64,000 bases of DNA from the NCBI GenBank assembly GCA_963924555.1, contig OZ004589.1:2914001-2978000 (forward strand), written 5' to 3'. The notes beneath the pieces were generated by a model that was given only the letters and a program-made list of their open reading frames with translations, had not been told where the DNA came from and searched no databases. Each line of letters begins with the position of its first letter. The stretch's first letter is position 1. This DNA comes from Crambe crambe. Its lineage: Eukaryota; Porifera; Demospongiae; Poecilosclerida; Crambeidae. The position numbers and the translations under genes are program-made. Below are positions 32,061 through 45,522 of the stretch, piece by piece.

Positions 32061-34679
32061 TGTTTAATTTCATATACACAATCCTACTAATTAAAAGAGA
32101 CATTCACATCATATATACCACTTTCATGCCCTTCACAACTCAATATTGCTTCCTAATAACTTGATATTTTATAAATAAGACACCCCTTATCAATCAGACG
32201 TATCCCCCCTTCATAGTACCACATCCTCCCTATTATTTCACATACACCTCTATTTCACGCAATGCAATCACACAGTAACAATGCAATTAGAAATAGCTAT
32301 TCAAAAAAGAATACACTTTCACTGCTACACTATACCACAACTGAACATATCCATGCAAGCAAAATTATACTACACTATACCAAGCATATATAAATCTTCT
32401 TTTAAAATTAAACCACAGTGTCTAGCTAACTACAATTATGCCCTTGAAAAATAAACATTAAAACCATTCCTTATTATGCTTCCAAGTCACCAATGAAATC
32501 ACTGTACACTCAAGAAACCTGTTCTCTTCCTGTGTGTTGCAAATACCTCCTGTATGGAAGGATGGACTTGGCAGAAAACCTGTACCAGTACACACCATAA
32601 TAGCTACTGCACACGACCTCAGACAAATCTTATGACTCCATGTACCAGACACTGTACCCACCCTGATCATACATGATTACCTAAAAAAAATTCATAGCTA
32701 CATCTATAATCATGAAATGATACATCACTATCACAATCTATAATCATGAAATGATACATCACCATCACACACACCAAAAAAAAAAAAAAAAAAAACTCAT
32801 ATCACATTGAAATTTTAACACACCAAAGTTCACATCACACCACTCTTTCCAACCTCCCCTTAACTATAGCAACCACACCATTCATTCAAATTAGCTAAGT
32901 AGTACATCCTCATACACCTCTATTCACTACTCTTTCTTAATCAGCTGACATAAATACTACATTATGCTTCCATATCACCAATCAAATCACTACCAAACCA
33001 ATTACAACTCCCAATCTATGCAAACATTACAAAAAAACCTTCTAATACCACACCATGTACACCTTTGTTTCTAATCAGAACAATGATTCATTCCCCCCCC
33101 CCCCCCCCCCCCCCCCTTGGTATTCCCCTTCCCCTTCATAGTACTACATCCTCCAAATACATATCCATTCACTACTCATTCTTCATCAGCTGACGTAAAT
33201 GCAACATTGCCCATACAATTATGCTTCCATCAAATCACTACCAACCAATTATACTTCCCAATGTATGCAAACATTAAAGTGCCTTCTATACCACACCATG
33301 TACACCTTTGTTTCTAATCATAACAATGCACCTTGTAACATTTCCCCTTAAGAACACCCACATATCACCTACTCACTATTAGCTACTTCAATACCACATA
33401 CTCCCTATTAACAACAAACACCTCTATTCACTCCTTATGCACAGGACCTGAGACATTTCATGACTCCATGTACCACACACTGTACCCACCCTGAAAAATT
33501 AATAGCTACATCTATAATCATGAAATGATACATCACCATCAATCACACACACCAAAAAAAAAACAAACAAAAAAAAAAAAAACTCATATCACATTGAAAC
33601 TTGAAGTTCATATTCACACCATACCACTTCCCCTTAACTACCATTAGCTACCTGTCAAATTTTATGCTTTAATGACATCAATCAAATGAATGCTGGTTTG
33701 ATGTTACTAATACCATTACAAATGAAAGAAGTCCATATCACCAATAAAATCACTACCAAACAAATTACACAATACCCCCTATCCATGTATGCACACATTA
33801 ATTAAAAGTGCCTTCTAATACCACACCATATACACCTTTGTTTATAATCATAAATGCACCTTGTAATATTTTCCCTTAAGATCAGGCACACCATTTTAAT
33901 CATCTACCAACCATTATTTCAAAAACTCAGTTTCCAGGTTGCACTATAACATTCCATACACATTTATTAATAAAACCTAATAACAATGGATCACAATCCA
34001 ATTAGTACAATTGTATGTACGTACATACAGTAATCGAGTGTTCTGCCAATGCAATCATAGATCACACAGTCCATTCCAAGTTGAGAATACAGCAATAAAC
34101 TCTTACAGCTGGGGTAATCATTCGTTCCACTATAACCCCGTACTGAAAAAAATGGACAAAATAACTCCCCTTGTCAATCAGAAGTATCCCTTCATAGTAC
34201 TACATCCTCCAAATAGAAATAAATACAACATTGCAAACAATTATGCTTCCATATCTCACTACCAAACCAATTACAGCTCCCAATGTATAGAAATATTAAA
34301 GTGCCTTCTAATACCACACCGTGTACATCTTTGTTTCTAATCATAACAATGAACCTTGAACCCCTTAAGAACAGCCACACTTCACAAAAATGCATTTGTT
34401 GCCCACAGTAGCAATGCAATCCTATTCCAAATTGAAGGCAAAATCACAATTTCAATATAACTTCATTTCATTTCAAAAGGTGAATAAATAACTGATTACA
34501 TAATAATCCTAACTAAACCACACACATCACCACAACAATTCACTCTGTGTACAAATTTATAACACATGCATCTGTAATTACTTCTGTGGTTTTCTGTCAC
34601 TCTCTATAACTCAGCCCATCACAGCACTGATATAAAAAGCTGAGAGATTTCCTGATGTATCATACTGCTGAATATTGAT
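32061..34679 (+). other. AT/C-rich cargo region of copy 1, no gene seen
   Basis: Poor in G on this strand, with A runs (32776-32795, 33555-33580), a C run of about 30 (33087-33116) and internal diverged duplications. Phrases such as CCTTCTA.TACCACACCATGTACACCTTTGTTTCTAA recur at about 33030, 33275, 33810 and 34300, so a unit of 250-500 bases has been multiplied. Short open frames follow from the skewed composition and are not supported. Confidence 0.6.
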
Positions 34680-37157
34680 GTAAGTTATGTATCATCAGCA
34701 TACAGCCATAATAATGAGCATCTTACTAAACTCATGCAGGTATGCTGCAAAGATTTACGGGGTAAGTCATGTGTAGGTACAAGTACGTCAAAAATTCATT
34801 ACTCTCATCGCTTCAATTGTTAAACCTCTGACTATACATACAACTCTTCAGTGAAAGTAAGTTCTTCTGTATTATCATTAGTACTACATATTAATGCACT
34901 TCTTCATCTCTCCTTCACCATGATCAAATTATTCAGTAGTATTGAAAGTAAGTCCTGTCAATATTACCACCAATCTTTCATCAAATGTGCTATCTACACT
35001 TAAACAATAGCCTTCTTCCCCCCAAAAAAGAAACAGTAAGTTATTTTCATAATAATTATAACTACATCTCATCAAAATGTAAGTTGCCACAATCATCATT
35101 AAAAAATTGTACATTTTGCACACACTTCATCAATTATTCTAACCCTCACATCATTCAGAACTGTAAGTTGTCATATTGCTTATTAATAATGCACTTCTTC
35201 ATATCTCTCCTCCAAAAAAAAAACAATTTGTGTAGCTACGCCAATCAAACAGTAAGTGTACATGCATGATTTCAACAGAGAGTGTAATTGCTCATTCCCA
35301 CATTGCACACTTGACTAGTCTACAAGTGGCTCCACTCAAAGTAAGTTCTCTCTGTATTAGTAGCAATTGTTCATCATGAAAAACATGTGCCATCTACATT
35401 TCAACAATACCATAGCTTTCTTGGAACGGTAAGTCATTAATATGACAATGATGTACTATACACAACTATTATCATTCTATAACACATTCACGTACACTTC
35501 ATCAATTGCAACCCTTATCACATACGTACGTACACAGAAATGTAAGTTGACATACGTATTATCATATCATGCAAGTATGTATTTAACTCTTCTATACCCA
35601 CCATGTCCACTCAGACAATGTCTGGTAAGTTCGTATCTTCAATCTTCTTACTATAATCAGTAATATTTATTCCACTCTCTTAGATACAGATTCCGGTAAG
35701 CAATATCATAATTATAACCAATTATTCATTATCACTCACATCAACCAAATCCTAATAATAATATACTTATTACATACTATGTACCTACCACCTGCATATT
35801 ACATCATCCAGTTACCCACTCTCCCATTCCCCTTCCCATCTCTCCCGCAGGCTCTGATAGTAAGCTAATACTTGTACATGCTATGCACCTACTATACCAC
35901 CTGCATATCACATCATCCAGTTACGAACCCTCCCACTCCCCCTCCCACCTCTCCCACAGGCTCTGATGGTAAGCTAATACATATTACATCATCCAGTTAC
36001 CAACCCTCCCACTCCCCCTCCCACCTCTCCCACAGGCTCTGATAGTAAGCTAATACTTGTACATGCTATATACCTATCACCTGCATATTACATCATCCAG
36101 TTACCAACCCTCCCACTCTCCCTCCCACCTCTCCCGCAGGCTCTGATAGTAAGCTAATACTTGTACATGTTATATACCTATCACCTGCATATTACATCAT
36201 CCAGTTACCAACCCTCCCACTCCCCCTCCCACCTCTCCCGCAGGCTCTGATAGTAAGCTAATACTTGTACATGCTATGTACCTATACCACCTGCATATTA
36301 CATCATCCAGTTACCAACCCTCCCACTCCCCCTCCCACCTCTACCCCAACTGGTAATAGCTACTGACACACATCACAAATGTAACATTCTTTCTTATTGC
36401 AAAACTCCAGTGCCACATCCTCCAATACCCCTCCCCCCCCCAACAGGGACCGGTAATACTGCATAACATACGTACTCAAATTAATGTAACATTCTTACTC
36501 AAATTTCTGCAATCCAGTGCCATTCCCATATCCCCCTCCCCCTCCCACCTCTGGCCCAAGTACTATAACTGGTAATACTGACAAATGTAACATTCTTTCT
36601 TATTGCAAAACTCCAGTGCCACATCCTCCAATACTCCTCCCCCCAACAGGGACCGGTAATACTGTATAACATACGTAACATTCTTACTCAAATTTCTGCA
36701 ATCTAGTGCCATTGCCATATCCCCCTCCCCCTCTCACCGCTGGCACAAGTACTCCAACTGGTAATAATGACACACATCACAAATGTAACATTCTTTCTTA
36801 TGTAACATTCTTACTAAAATTTCTGCAATCCAGTGCCATTGCCATATCTGACACACAACACAAATATATATAACATTCTTGTTATTCTAATCAATACAGT
36901 GCCATTGCCATATCCCTTCCCCCCCTACCGCGGGGGTAGGAGGGGGAGGAGTAGGAGGCAGAGATTTATGCCCTTCCCTCGTGAGTATGAAATAGCTACA
37001 TATATTATTACATCACCATATGAAATTGCAGAATTGAATTATTGGCGTGGATCGTGTAAGTCAAAATAATTATTACAATCACTTATTCCACCTACACATA
37101 GCTCAGCTACTTCTCTTTTCCAGTGCACTTCCACTACCACACATGAGTGGATGCAGG
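34680..37157 (+). other. array of splice-site-like microexons
   Basis: At least a dozen GTAAGT/GTAAGC donor-like sites are spaced about 60-120 bases apart. Many follow an acceptor-like AG by only 4-25 bases: CAG|22 bases|GTAAGT at 34739, TCAG|11|GTAAGT at 34936, TCAG|4|GTAAGT at 35159, CTCAG|10|GTAAGT at 35614, CTTAG|12|GTAAGC at 35684. Then five tandem copies of CGCAG|GCTCTGATA|GTAAGC follow (35851-36251). A final good candidate is CCAG|TGCACTTCC...ATGCAG|GTAAGT near 37124-37156. The array is conserved at 48340-50780. Whether it is transcribed is unknown. Confidence 0.45.
35800..36350 (+). repeat. tandem repeat carrying a 9-base microexon-like unit
   Basis: Five units of about 75-115 bases with the order ...CATCATCCAGTTAC, CTCCC-rich pyrimidine tract, CAG, GCTCTGATA (or GCTCTGATG), GTAAGC. 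A sixth degenerate unit ends in CCCCAACTGGTAAT. Copy 2 has four such units (49500-49930). Confidence 0.85.
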
Positions 37158-37340
37158 TAAGTAAAACAGCAACAATACAAAAACTCATAAATCTTTCATC
37201 TCAATCATCTCATGAAACAGAAAAAAATCTCAAGGCAAGCCTAAACCTGGCATTTCAGTTCATTATATCAATCGCTTTATATATTTGCAGAAAAAATGGA
37301 CTCATTTAGCTACAATTATTATAATTATTACAATACACTT

Positions 37341-38230
37341 CGCGATATTATCTCATAAAAGGGGTGGGGCAATTCATAGCAGTTCTCCTCATATAACACC
37401 TGCACAGGATGTGGCCATTTCATGGCATCCACTATTATGATCACTACACCACAATTAATATGCACTGCCACTGCATAAACTCCCCATACTCCTCCCTCAA
37501 GCAAGACATACGTATGTACCATCTGAATAATTATTCAAATGATCACATACGTAACAATTAGCTAATGCTGTTCACTTTCAAAATGTTCACTCCTTTCAGT
37601 ACTCCATTACACTGCAGATGATCATCCTTCAAGATGGTCATACTCTCCTCCCTGAACAGAATGAAATACTACAAAAAATTTGATCATTAAATTAATTCAG
37701 TTCAATTAAGGAAGCATTAGCTAGCTATACCTTTAGTGTCTATCAATTTTCATAATCACAAAAAAAAAGAATGCAAACAAGTGAATGCCAAAAATTTCTT
37801 CGAAATAAAAATGTGAAGTAGGGATGCTATTATAACTGCAGCTTCATTATGAAAACCAAGTACTGCAGCATCGAAGCAGTATGGCCCAAAATCTAGCTGG
37901 AATATGTATTATATAACTGCATGCAAGAGAGTGAACTTAGTGAAGTGACCCTTACCCATCATCAAGTACGAGATACTATTCCTACTTCACTCCCTTGGCC
38001 CTTGATCATGGGAGTGAAGTAGGAATAGTATCTTGTACTTGATGATGGGTAAGGGTCACTTCACTAAGTTCACTCTCTTGCTTGCATGCAGTTATATAAT
38101 ACATATTCCAGCTAGATTTTGGGCCATACTGCTTCGATGCTGCAGTACTTGGTTTTCATAATGAAGCTGCAGTTATAATAGCATCCCTACTTCACATTTT
38201 TATTTCGAAGAAATTTTTGGCATTCACTTG
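37341..38230 (+). repeat. 3' part of M1 and hairpin A closing copy 1
   Basis: From CTTCGCGATATTA the sequence matches the second half of M1. Hairpin A (37778-38230) follows, with its interior inverted relative to the copy at 21571-22013 (loop reads TTGGCCCTTGATCATG). It ends GCATTCACTTG with (TAA)n after it. Confidence 0.85.
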
Positions 38231-38970
38231 TAATAATAATAATAATAATAATAATAATCAGATCGACGTACCGGCTTACTGGCTATAGTCATCAAAATTC
38301 TGCTTTGGCCATCTGTTAGAGCGGCACCTAGAGCCTGATCTTTTGCTATTAGTTTTGACTAAGGCTCTACTTCACTATTCGAGCACTCGGAACACTAGCT
38401 AACGCTATTTTGAAGCGCGCGTCGTTAGGGGGCGGGGCTTATGGGCGGAGCCACGTAAGCTTCTTAAGTTTAGCTAGCTAAGCTTACATTGCTGTTGCTG
38501 TAAAGTTTTATATTAAATAATAGACAAAACTTAAATAGCTAGCCTAAACAGATTCTTCAACCAGAGACTGTGTATGTACCTACAAAAGAAAAAGATACTC
38601 ATGTCAAATTACTGCATGCATACTCTCAGTTGAAGTGACAGTAAATACTGTCACTCAATTCTTTACATACACAAACTTACATTCAACTTCAAGCACTAAG
38701 AAAAAAGGATAGAAACAAGTAAGCACAAAAAATTTCTTCTAAATAAAAAGGTTAAGTAGGGATAGCTTAAAATCTAGCTGGGCTATATAATGTACTGCAG
38801 TCGTATGAAAACAATCCCTACTTTTACAACTGCCATAGCTAGCTATAGGTAGTGGATGTAAATGTAGTGATTGTTTTCATACGACTGCAGTACATTATAT
38901 AGCCCAGCTAGATTTTAAGCTATCCCTACTTAACCTTTTTATTTAGAAGAAATTTTTTGTGCTTACTTGT
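38231..38970 (+). repeat. M1 (short) with 3' hairpin B
   Basis: TAA tract, shortened M1 (38262-38715; it contains the CCGG form of the Ginger target), then hairpin B (38716-38969): arms of about 110 bases beginning CAAGTAAGCACAAAAAATTTC with GTAGGGATAGC, centred near 38835. The inner stem differs from A but shares AAATCTAGCTGG. Confidence 0.85.
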
Positions 38971-40097
38971 AATAATAATAATAATAATAATCAGAGAGTG
39001 CGCTAGCACTCTCTAAGTAGGGATGGCGGGTCAAAGGTCATAAGACTGTATAAACTAAAAACTCTTCTTTCTCTTCTACCCTTGCTCTACAGGTTCTCAG
39101 AAGGCTACAGTGAGATACTACTTCTACAAAGAAGAGAGGAGAGTGTTCAAAAATCAAAAATTCATTCGCTAACATAAGAAGAAAACGAGTTCTAAAATTG
39201 ACTTTTGTTCATTTTCTTTATAATAATAATAATAAGGATAATAAATATCAGATCAACGCCCCGACTTACTGGCTATAGTCATCAAAATTCTGCTTTGGCC
39301 ATCTGTTAGAGCGGCACCTAGAGGCTGATCTTTTGCTATTAGTTTTGACTAAGGCTCTACTTCACTATTCGATAGCACTCGGCACTAGCTAATCTTTCTA
39401 CGCCATTTTGAAGCGCACGTCGGTAGGGGGCGGGGCCTGTGGGCGGAGCCACGAAAACTTCAAACTGTTCGGTAGCTCTGCTAGCTAGGCTTAGGTCTTC
39501 AGTTTAATCGTTTAGCTAGCTATTTATTCTTATCTGATGATGTTCCAGTCACTCCTTACTGAATTACAGTACAGATGCTCATCCTATAGTAGTATTATAG
39601 CCAGTACTTGGCTGTAATGTAGTCACCATGCTCATTTACATTGTTATTGCTGATATTCAATAGCTAATAGACAAAACTGAATAGCTAAACAAATTCTTTA
39701 ACCAGTGACCCTACAAAAGAAAAAGATAAGGTTTATGTAGAGCTGGCTTTGTACTGTACTGTAGCTTCATCACTGCATACTCTCAGTTGAAGTGACAGTC
39801 AATGCAAGCATTAAGAAAAAGGATGGAAACAAGTGAGCACAAAAAATTTCTTCTAAATAAAAAGGTTAAGTAGGGATAGCCTAAAATCTAGCTGGGCTAT
39901 GTAATGTACTGCAGCCTAGCTCGTATGAAAACAATCCCTACTTTTACAACTGCCGTAGCTAGCTATAGGTAGTGGATGTAAATGTAGGGATTGTTTTCAT
40001 ACGAGCTAGGCTGCAGTACATTACATAGCCCAGCTAGATTTTAGGCTATCCCTACTTAACCTTTTTATTTAGAAGAAATTTTTTGTGCTCACTTGTA
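38971..40097 (+). repeat. unit with C, M1 and hairpin B
   Basis: TAA tract, C with the GCGCTAGC head (38996-39222), M1 (39252-39828) and hairpin B (39829-40096). This M1 has a diverged promoter-like GC block (GGGGGCGGGGCCTGTGGGCGG, 39425). Confidence 0.85.
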
Positions 40098-41243
40098 ATA
40101 ATAATAATAATAATAATAATCAGATCGACGTACCGGCTTACTGGCTATAGTCATCAAAATTCTGCTTTGGCCATCTGTTAGAGCGGCACCTAGAGGCTGA
40201 TCTTTTGCTATTAGTTTTGACTAAGGCTCTACTTCACTATTCGAGCACTCGGAAAACTAGCTAATCTTTCGACCCCATTTTGAAGCGCACGTTGGTAGGG
40301 GGCGGGGCTTATGGGCGGAGCCACGTAAGCTTAGCTAGGTCTTCGTTTAGCTAGCTATTATTCTTATCTGATGATGTTCCAGTCACTCCTTGCTGAATTG
40401 CAGTACAGATGCTCATCTTATAGTAGTATTATAGCCAGTAAGGTAAAGCGGGGCTATTTATTTCGAACGGCAGGTAATTCCGTATTGTTCAAATATTTCT
40501 GAAACTACTCAGGCTTCTGAGCTCAATGTTGGAGGATATAATCTACCATAAGAGTAGAATATACCTTTCAAAATAGAGCTCATAAGCTCGAGGAGTTTTG
40601 AAAATATTTGACCCTACGGAATAGCCCCACCGTTCGAAATAGCCCCGCTTTACCTTACTTGGCTGTAGTGTAGTCAGCTCACTTCACCATGCCATGCACA
40701 TGTCATTAAGCTACATTGCTGTTGCTGTAAAGTTTTATATTAAATAATAGATAAAACTTAAATAGCTAAACAAATTCTTCAACCAGAGACTGTGTATGTA
40801 CCTACAAAAGAAAAAGATAAGTTTTATGTAGAGCTGGCTCTGTATAGTACTGTACTGTAGACTCGTATCAAATTAATAATCACTGCATGCATACTCTCAG
40901 TTGAAGTGACAGTCAATACTGCCACTCAATTCTTTACATACACAACTTACATTCAACTTCAAGCACTAAGAAAAAAGGATAGAAACAAGTGAATGCCAAA
41001 AATTTCTTCTAAATAAAAAGGTTAAGTAGGGATAGCTTAAAATCTAGCTGGGCTATATAATGTACTGCAGCCTTGTATGAAAACAATCCCTACTTTTACA
41101 ACTGCCATAGCTAGCTATAGGTAGTGGATGTAAATGTAGGGATTGTTTTCATACAAGGCTGCAGTACATTATATAGCCCAGCTAGATTTTAAGCTATCCC
41201 TACTTAACCTTTTTATTTAGAAGAAATTTTTGGCATTCACTTG
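40098..41243 (+). repeat. unit with M1 and hairpin B, split by a MITE
   Basis: M1 (40128-40987) without a C head, interrupted at 40441-40655, then hairpin B (40988-41243), whose ends are GTGAATGCCAAAAATTTC, i.e. the A-type terminus on a B-type stem. Confidence 0.85.
40441..40655. mobile_element. 215-base MITE with TA duplication
   Basis: Ends AGGTAAAGCGGGGCTATTT and its reverse complement, differing by a 4-base indel. TA is duplicated on both sides (40439-40440 and 40656-40657), and the empty site CCAGTACTTGG is seen in the other M1 copies (e.g. 20870). It has no coding capacity. The Tc1/mariner-type target is the only clue to its family. Confidence 0.88.
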
Positions 41244-42975
41244 TATCAGAGAGTGCGGTAGCACTCTCTAAGTAGGGATGGCAGGTCAAAGTCCATAGGA
41301 CAGTATAAACTAAAAACTCTTCTTTCTCTTCTACCCTTACTCTACAGGTTCTCAGAAGGCTACAGTGAATTATTATATCTACAAAGAAGAGAGGAGAATG
41401 TTCAAAAGCCAAAAATTCATTCGCCAAGATAAGAAAAAAACGAGTTCTAAAATTGACTTTTCGTTCTTTTTCTTTATAATAATAATAATAATAATAATAA
41501 GGATAATAATAATAATAAGATCGACGTACCGACTTACTGGCTATAGTCATCAAAATTCTGCTTTGGCCATCTGTTAGAGCGGCACCTAGAGGCTGATCTT
41601 TTGCTATTAGTTTTGACTAAGGCTCTACTTCACTATTCGATAGCACTCGGAACACAGCTGCTAATCTTTCTACGCCATTTTGAAGGGGGCGGGGCTTATG
41701 GGCGGAGCCACGTAAGCTTAAGTTTAGCTATAGCCAAGGTCTTCATTCATTATCTGATGATGTTCCAGTCACTCCTTGCTGAATTACAGTACAGATGCTC
41801 ATCCTATAGTAGCATTATAGCCAGTACTTGGCTGTAGTGTAGTCAGCTCACTTCACCATGCCGTGTACATGTCATTTACATTGCTGTTGCTGTAAAGTTT
41901 TATATCAACAAAACTTAAATAGCTAAACAAATTCTTCAACCAGAGACACTGTATGTACCTACAAAAGAGGTTTATGTAGAGCTGGCTTCGTATAGTACTG
42001 TACTGTAGCCTCCCTCATTCAACTTCAAGCACTAAGAAAAAGGATAGAAACAAGTGAGCGTAAAAAATTTCTTCAAATAAAAAGGTTAAGTAGGGATAGC
42101 CTAAAATCTAGCTGGGCTATCTATAATGTGCTGCAGCCTCGTATGAAAAAAATCTTCGCGATATTACCTCATAAAAGGGGTGGGGCAATTAATAGCAGTT
42201 CTCCTCATATAACACCTGCACAGGATGTGGCCATTTGATGGCATCCACTATTATGATCACTACACCAAATGCATAAACTCCCCATACTCCTCCCTCAAGC
42301 AAGACATACGTACCATCTCAATAATTATTTCAGTGATCACATATGTAACAATTAGCTAATGCTGTTCACTTTTTAAAATGTTCACTCCTTTCTGTACTCC
42401 ATTACACTGCAGATGATCATCCTTCAAACTCTCCTCCCTGAACAGAATGAAATACTGATCATTAGTTCAATCAAGGAAGCCTTTAGTGTCTATCAATTTT
42501 CATAATCACAAAGAAAAAGAATGCAAACAAGTGAATGCAAAAAATTTCTTCGAAATAAAAATGTGAAGTAGGGATGCTATTATAACTGCAGCTTCATTAT
42601 GAAAACCAAGTACTGCAGCATCGAAGCAGTATGGCCCAAAAATCTAGCTGGAATATGTATTATAACTGCATGCAAGAGAGTGAACTTAGTGAAGTGACCC
42701 TTACCCATCATCAAGTACAAGATACTATTCCTACTTCACTCCCATGATCAAGGGCCAAGGGAGTGAAGTAGGAATAGTATCTCGTACTTGATGATGGGTA
42801 AGGGTCACTTCACTAAGTTCACTCTCTTGCATGCAGTTATAATACATATTCCAGCTAGATTTTTGGGCCATACTGCTTCGATGCTGCAGTACTTGGTTTT
42901 CATAATGAAGCTGCAGTTATAATAGCATCCCTACTTCACATTTTTATTTCGAAGAAATTTTTGGCATTCACTTGT
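41244..42975 (+). repeat. complete short unit: C, TAA, M1, hairpin A
   Basis: A clean example of the whole short unit: C (41246-41475), (TAA)n-GGATAA-(TAA)n, M1 (41518-42526), hairpin A (42527-42975). About 1.73 kb from stem-loop head to hairpin end. Confidence 0.88.
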
Positions 42976-43724
42976 AATAATAATAATAATGTATAAGATC
43001 GACCTACTGACTCGCTGGCTGTAGTCATCCAAATTCTGCTTTGACCATCTGTTAGAGCGGCACCTACAGGCTGATCTTTTGCTATTAGTTTGGACTAAGG
43101 CTCTACTTCACAAATCAGTGTATCTATAGCACTCGGAAGCCTTTCTAAGCGACCGCACGTGCGCATTACTTAGCAACTACGTACGTATGCAGCTGCTTTC
43201 TGCTGTCAAAGAATTCCGGTTCCGTGTTAAAAGTCCTATCCGGTCAAGACATTGCTAGCTGTTCGTTCCAATACTTATCTACCTGCTGCTTGATACTTTC
43301 AGTTTTAGAACTGTGGCATTAGTTTGGAACAACTCAGGCACACATTCAGTAACCTGCAGCTGTTTGTATGGTAAGATATGTTAATAATATTATCATAACC
43401 ATGTTCGCTGATTCATCAGTACTCAGTTCTTGCTCTGACTTCAGTTTCTTCTGACTTCAGGTGTCCACTATCATTTTGGAACTACACACGCAGCTGGTTT
43501 CTGCTGTAAATTATTTTGGAAAAGAATTCCTTGTTAAAAGTCCTCTCGGGTCAGAGATACAATAAGGTATTTTAGTGTCATAACCATGTTCACTGATTGA
43601 TCAGTGGTTCTTTCTCTGACTTCAGTCTCTTCTGACTACTATAAGTTTGAAACCACACCTTCACTGATTTCCTTCTCTGAAGTCCCCCCTCCCTCCCCTA
43701 TCTTCAGTGAGTTAAGCATATGCT

Positions 43725-45507
43725 GAGCATCGTGCATCCATTGGTGCTGAGCATCGTGCATGCATTGGTGCTGACAGGAGGCGACGGTATGAACTTACTG
43801 AGCCTAAGCCTCTTACTAAACAAAACTATATCAGAGAAATTACGAAAAAATTAACAAATAACAGTCCTTTCTCTAGACAAATGCTGCAGTCATTCAAAGA
43901 TCAGCATGAAAAAATAGCTCTTAAAATGACTGCAGCAACCTCTAGGCGAGCTGCATCATCTATAGCAGCTACAAGGTTGGTGAACAAGGTGCTGCAGATC
44001 CGAAGGCATCTAGCTGGCTCCTTGTTAAAAATGGTAAGAGCAATTAATAAAATAAGTATATCTAGTGAGGATGATTTGGGTGAGGGTTCACATTGTGTTC
44101 ATGGTGAACCTTATTACTACGATACTTCCTATATCCATGGTGATATACCAAGTGTCATCTGCGTGGAAGTAAACAGTCAGTCCTCTAAACAATTGCTGCA
44201 CTCCTTTAAAGATCAGCATGAAAAAACAGCTCTTAAAATGACTGCAGCAACCTCTACATCCTCTATACCAGCTACAAGGTTGGTGAACAAGGTGCTGCAG
44301 ATACGAAGGGATCTAGCTGGCACCTTGTTAAAGGTTGTAAGGACAAACAATAAAAAGCAAAGTGATTTAGGTGAGGATTCACACTGTGAACCATATTATT
44401 ACTATGAAAGTTCCCGTGTTCATAATAGACAAAGTATTTGTATTGATGAGCATGGAAAGTATAGATTGCTGGATGGTGACAAAAACACTGTGGAGCATGT
44501 GGTTCCACGATCATGGAAATGCAATGACATGTGTAAGCCTATATCACTCTCTGATTTATCATGCATTATTGAATTCAAACATACATTCAATGAGTCCATG
44601 CAGAAAATACGTAAAGCTTTGGATGTGTGTGATGAATGTCCGAATAGCAAGTATGCTAAGGTATTCATTGTCCCTTCAAATGAGCCTGATAGTAACGTAG
44701 TACACTATAACTCTGTGGAATTAAAGGGACATAGTTTGATCTGTCACATTGGCAGTGATTGCAAAAGTAAGCTGAGAATCCTAAGAGCGGCATCGACTCA
44801 CTATTCTGTGTTGAGACCGTTCTTAAGATGTGTGTACTCAGCATTAAATAGCCATAAAAATATTGCTTCGATCCCTTGATGAAGCTCTACACCGTGGAGA
44901 CTTTAATACTTTAATGAGGGATTTCGAAATCACCTTTGATGATCTATTCAGTAATGAAGTCAATCAGTCTCATGAGCTTGAAGGTAGTTTCGTAAAATGT
45001 GTGCTTAGAAGACCAGATTTAGAAAGGCACCTTCAAATAGAGCATGCCAATGTGATGGCAAAATATAAAAAAAATTTAGAAGATTATCCTCAGAATCCTT
45101 GCTGTAGCTGTAATATGCTCTTTTGTCTCAAGCAAGGCTCAAAAATTACTTTAAGCAAAGAACTCGGCAATGTGTGGCCTGATTTAAAAGATTTCATCCT
45201 TAAGGATGACCCTAATGCTTCAAAAAAGACTCTGTTCATATGCACATATTGCAGGTCTTATTTGAGGTCCAATAAAATGCCACCAAGATGTGTGCTCAAT
45301 GGTTTACAAACCTCTCCAATACCTAGAGAGCTGAGCGTGTTGGATGAGTTGAGCAAACAGCTCATTCAACAAGCGAAAGCTTTTCAAACTATAGTCAGGT
45401 TGGGCACTTATACGAATAAGGTGCCATCTTACAATTCGCTTAAAGCCTGTAAGGGTAACATGTTCTTCTTACCCCTACCCCTGGACAAGACTCTAGACAC
45501 CAAATAA
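43725..45507 (+). pseudogene. Rep-helicase fragment with frameshift and truncation
   Basis: Joins copy 1 positions 24030 and 24642, so the start codon and basic repeats are lost. The frame is open from before 43881 to 44879 and keeps the 10 bases that copy 1 lacks (44434-44446). It then breaks at 44867-44870, where GATC is inserted relative to 25778. The second frame (44863-45507) runs through the Cys-rich region and ends at the deletion junction after LDKTLDT. HUH, helicase and OTU domains are absent. Confidence 0.88.
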
Positions 45508-45522
45508 TGCACACTAATAGTG

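Larger units (their letters stand above)
23486..38230 (+). mobile_element. long Helitron/Helentron-type element, copy 1
   Basis: A 14.7 kb unit whose left end is M1-like (23486-23590) and whose right end is the rest of M1 (from CTTCGCGATATTA at 37341) plus hairpin A (37778-38230). Between them lie the Rep-helicase gene (24031-31424), a hammerhead ribozyme motif (31984-32060), low-complexity AT/C-rich DNA and a splice-site-like array (34680-37160). The same order, with deletions, recurs at 42990-51845. I infer that it is the full-length member of the family and that the short M1 units are its internal deletions. An alternative is a Helitron inserted into an M1 unit, but M1 changes gradually and not abruptly at the left join. 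Confidence 0.65.

Noticed and set aside
38231-38262. Regularly spaced TAA tracts between units considered as a CRISPR-like or centromeric array.
   Set aside because: The tracts are plain microsatellites of variable length separating unrelated modules, in a eukaryotic genome.
41200-41577. Open frames on both strands of module C (e.g. MNYYIYKEERR, MLANEFLAFEHSPL) recurring in all copies.
   Set aside because: Short, overlapping on opposite strands, extended by the TAA microsatellite, and not in a constant frame with any neighbour. They reflect repeat identity.
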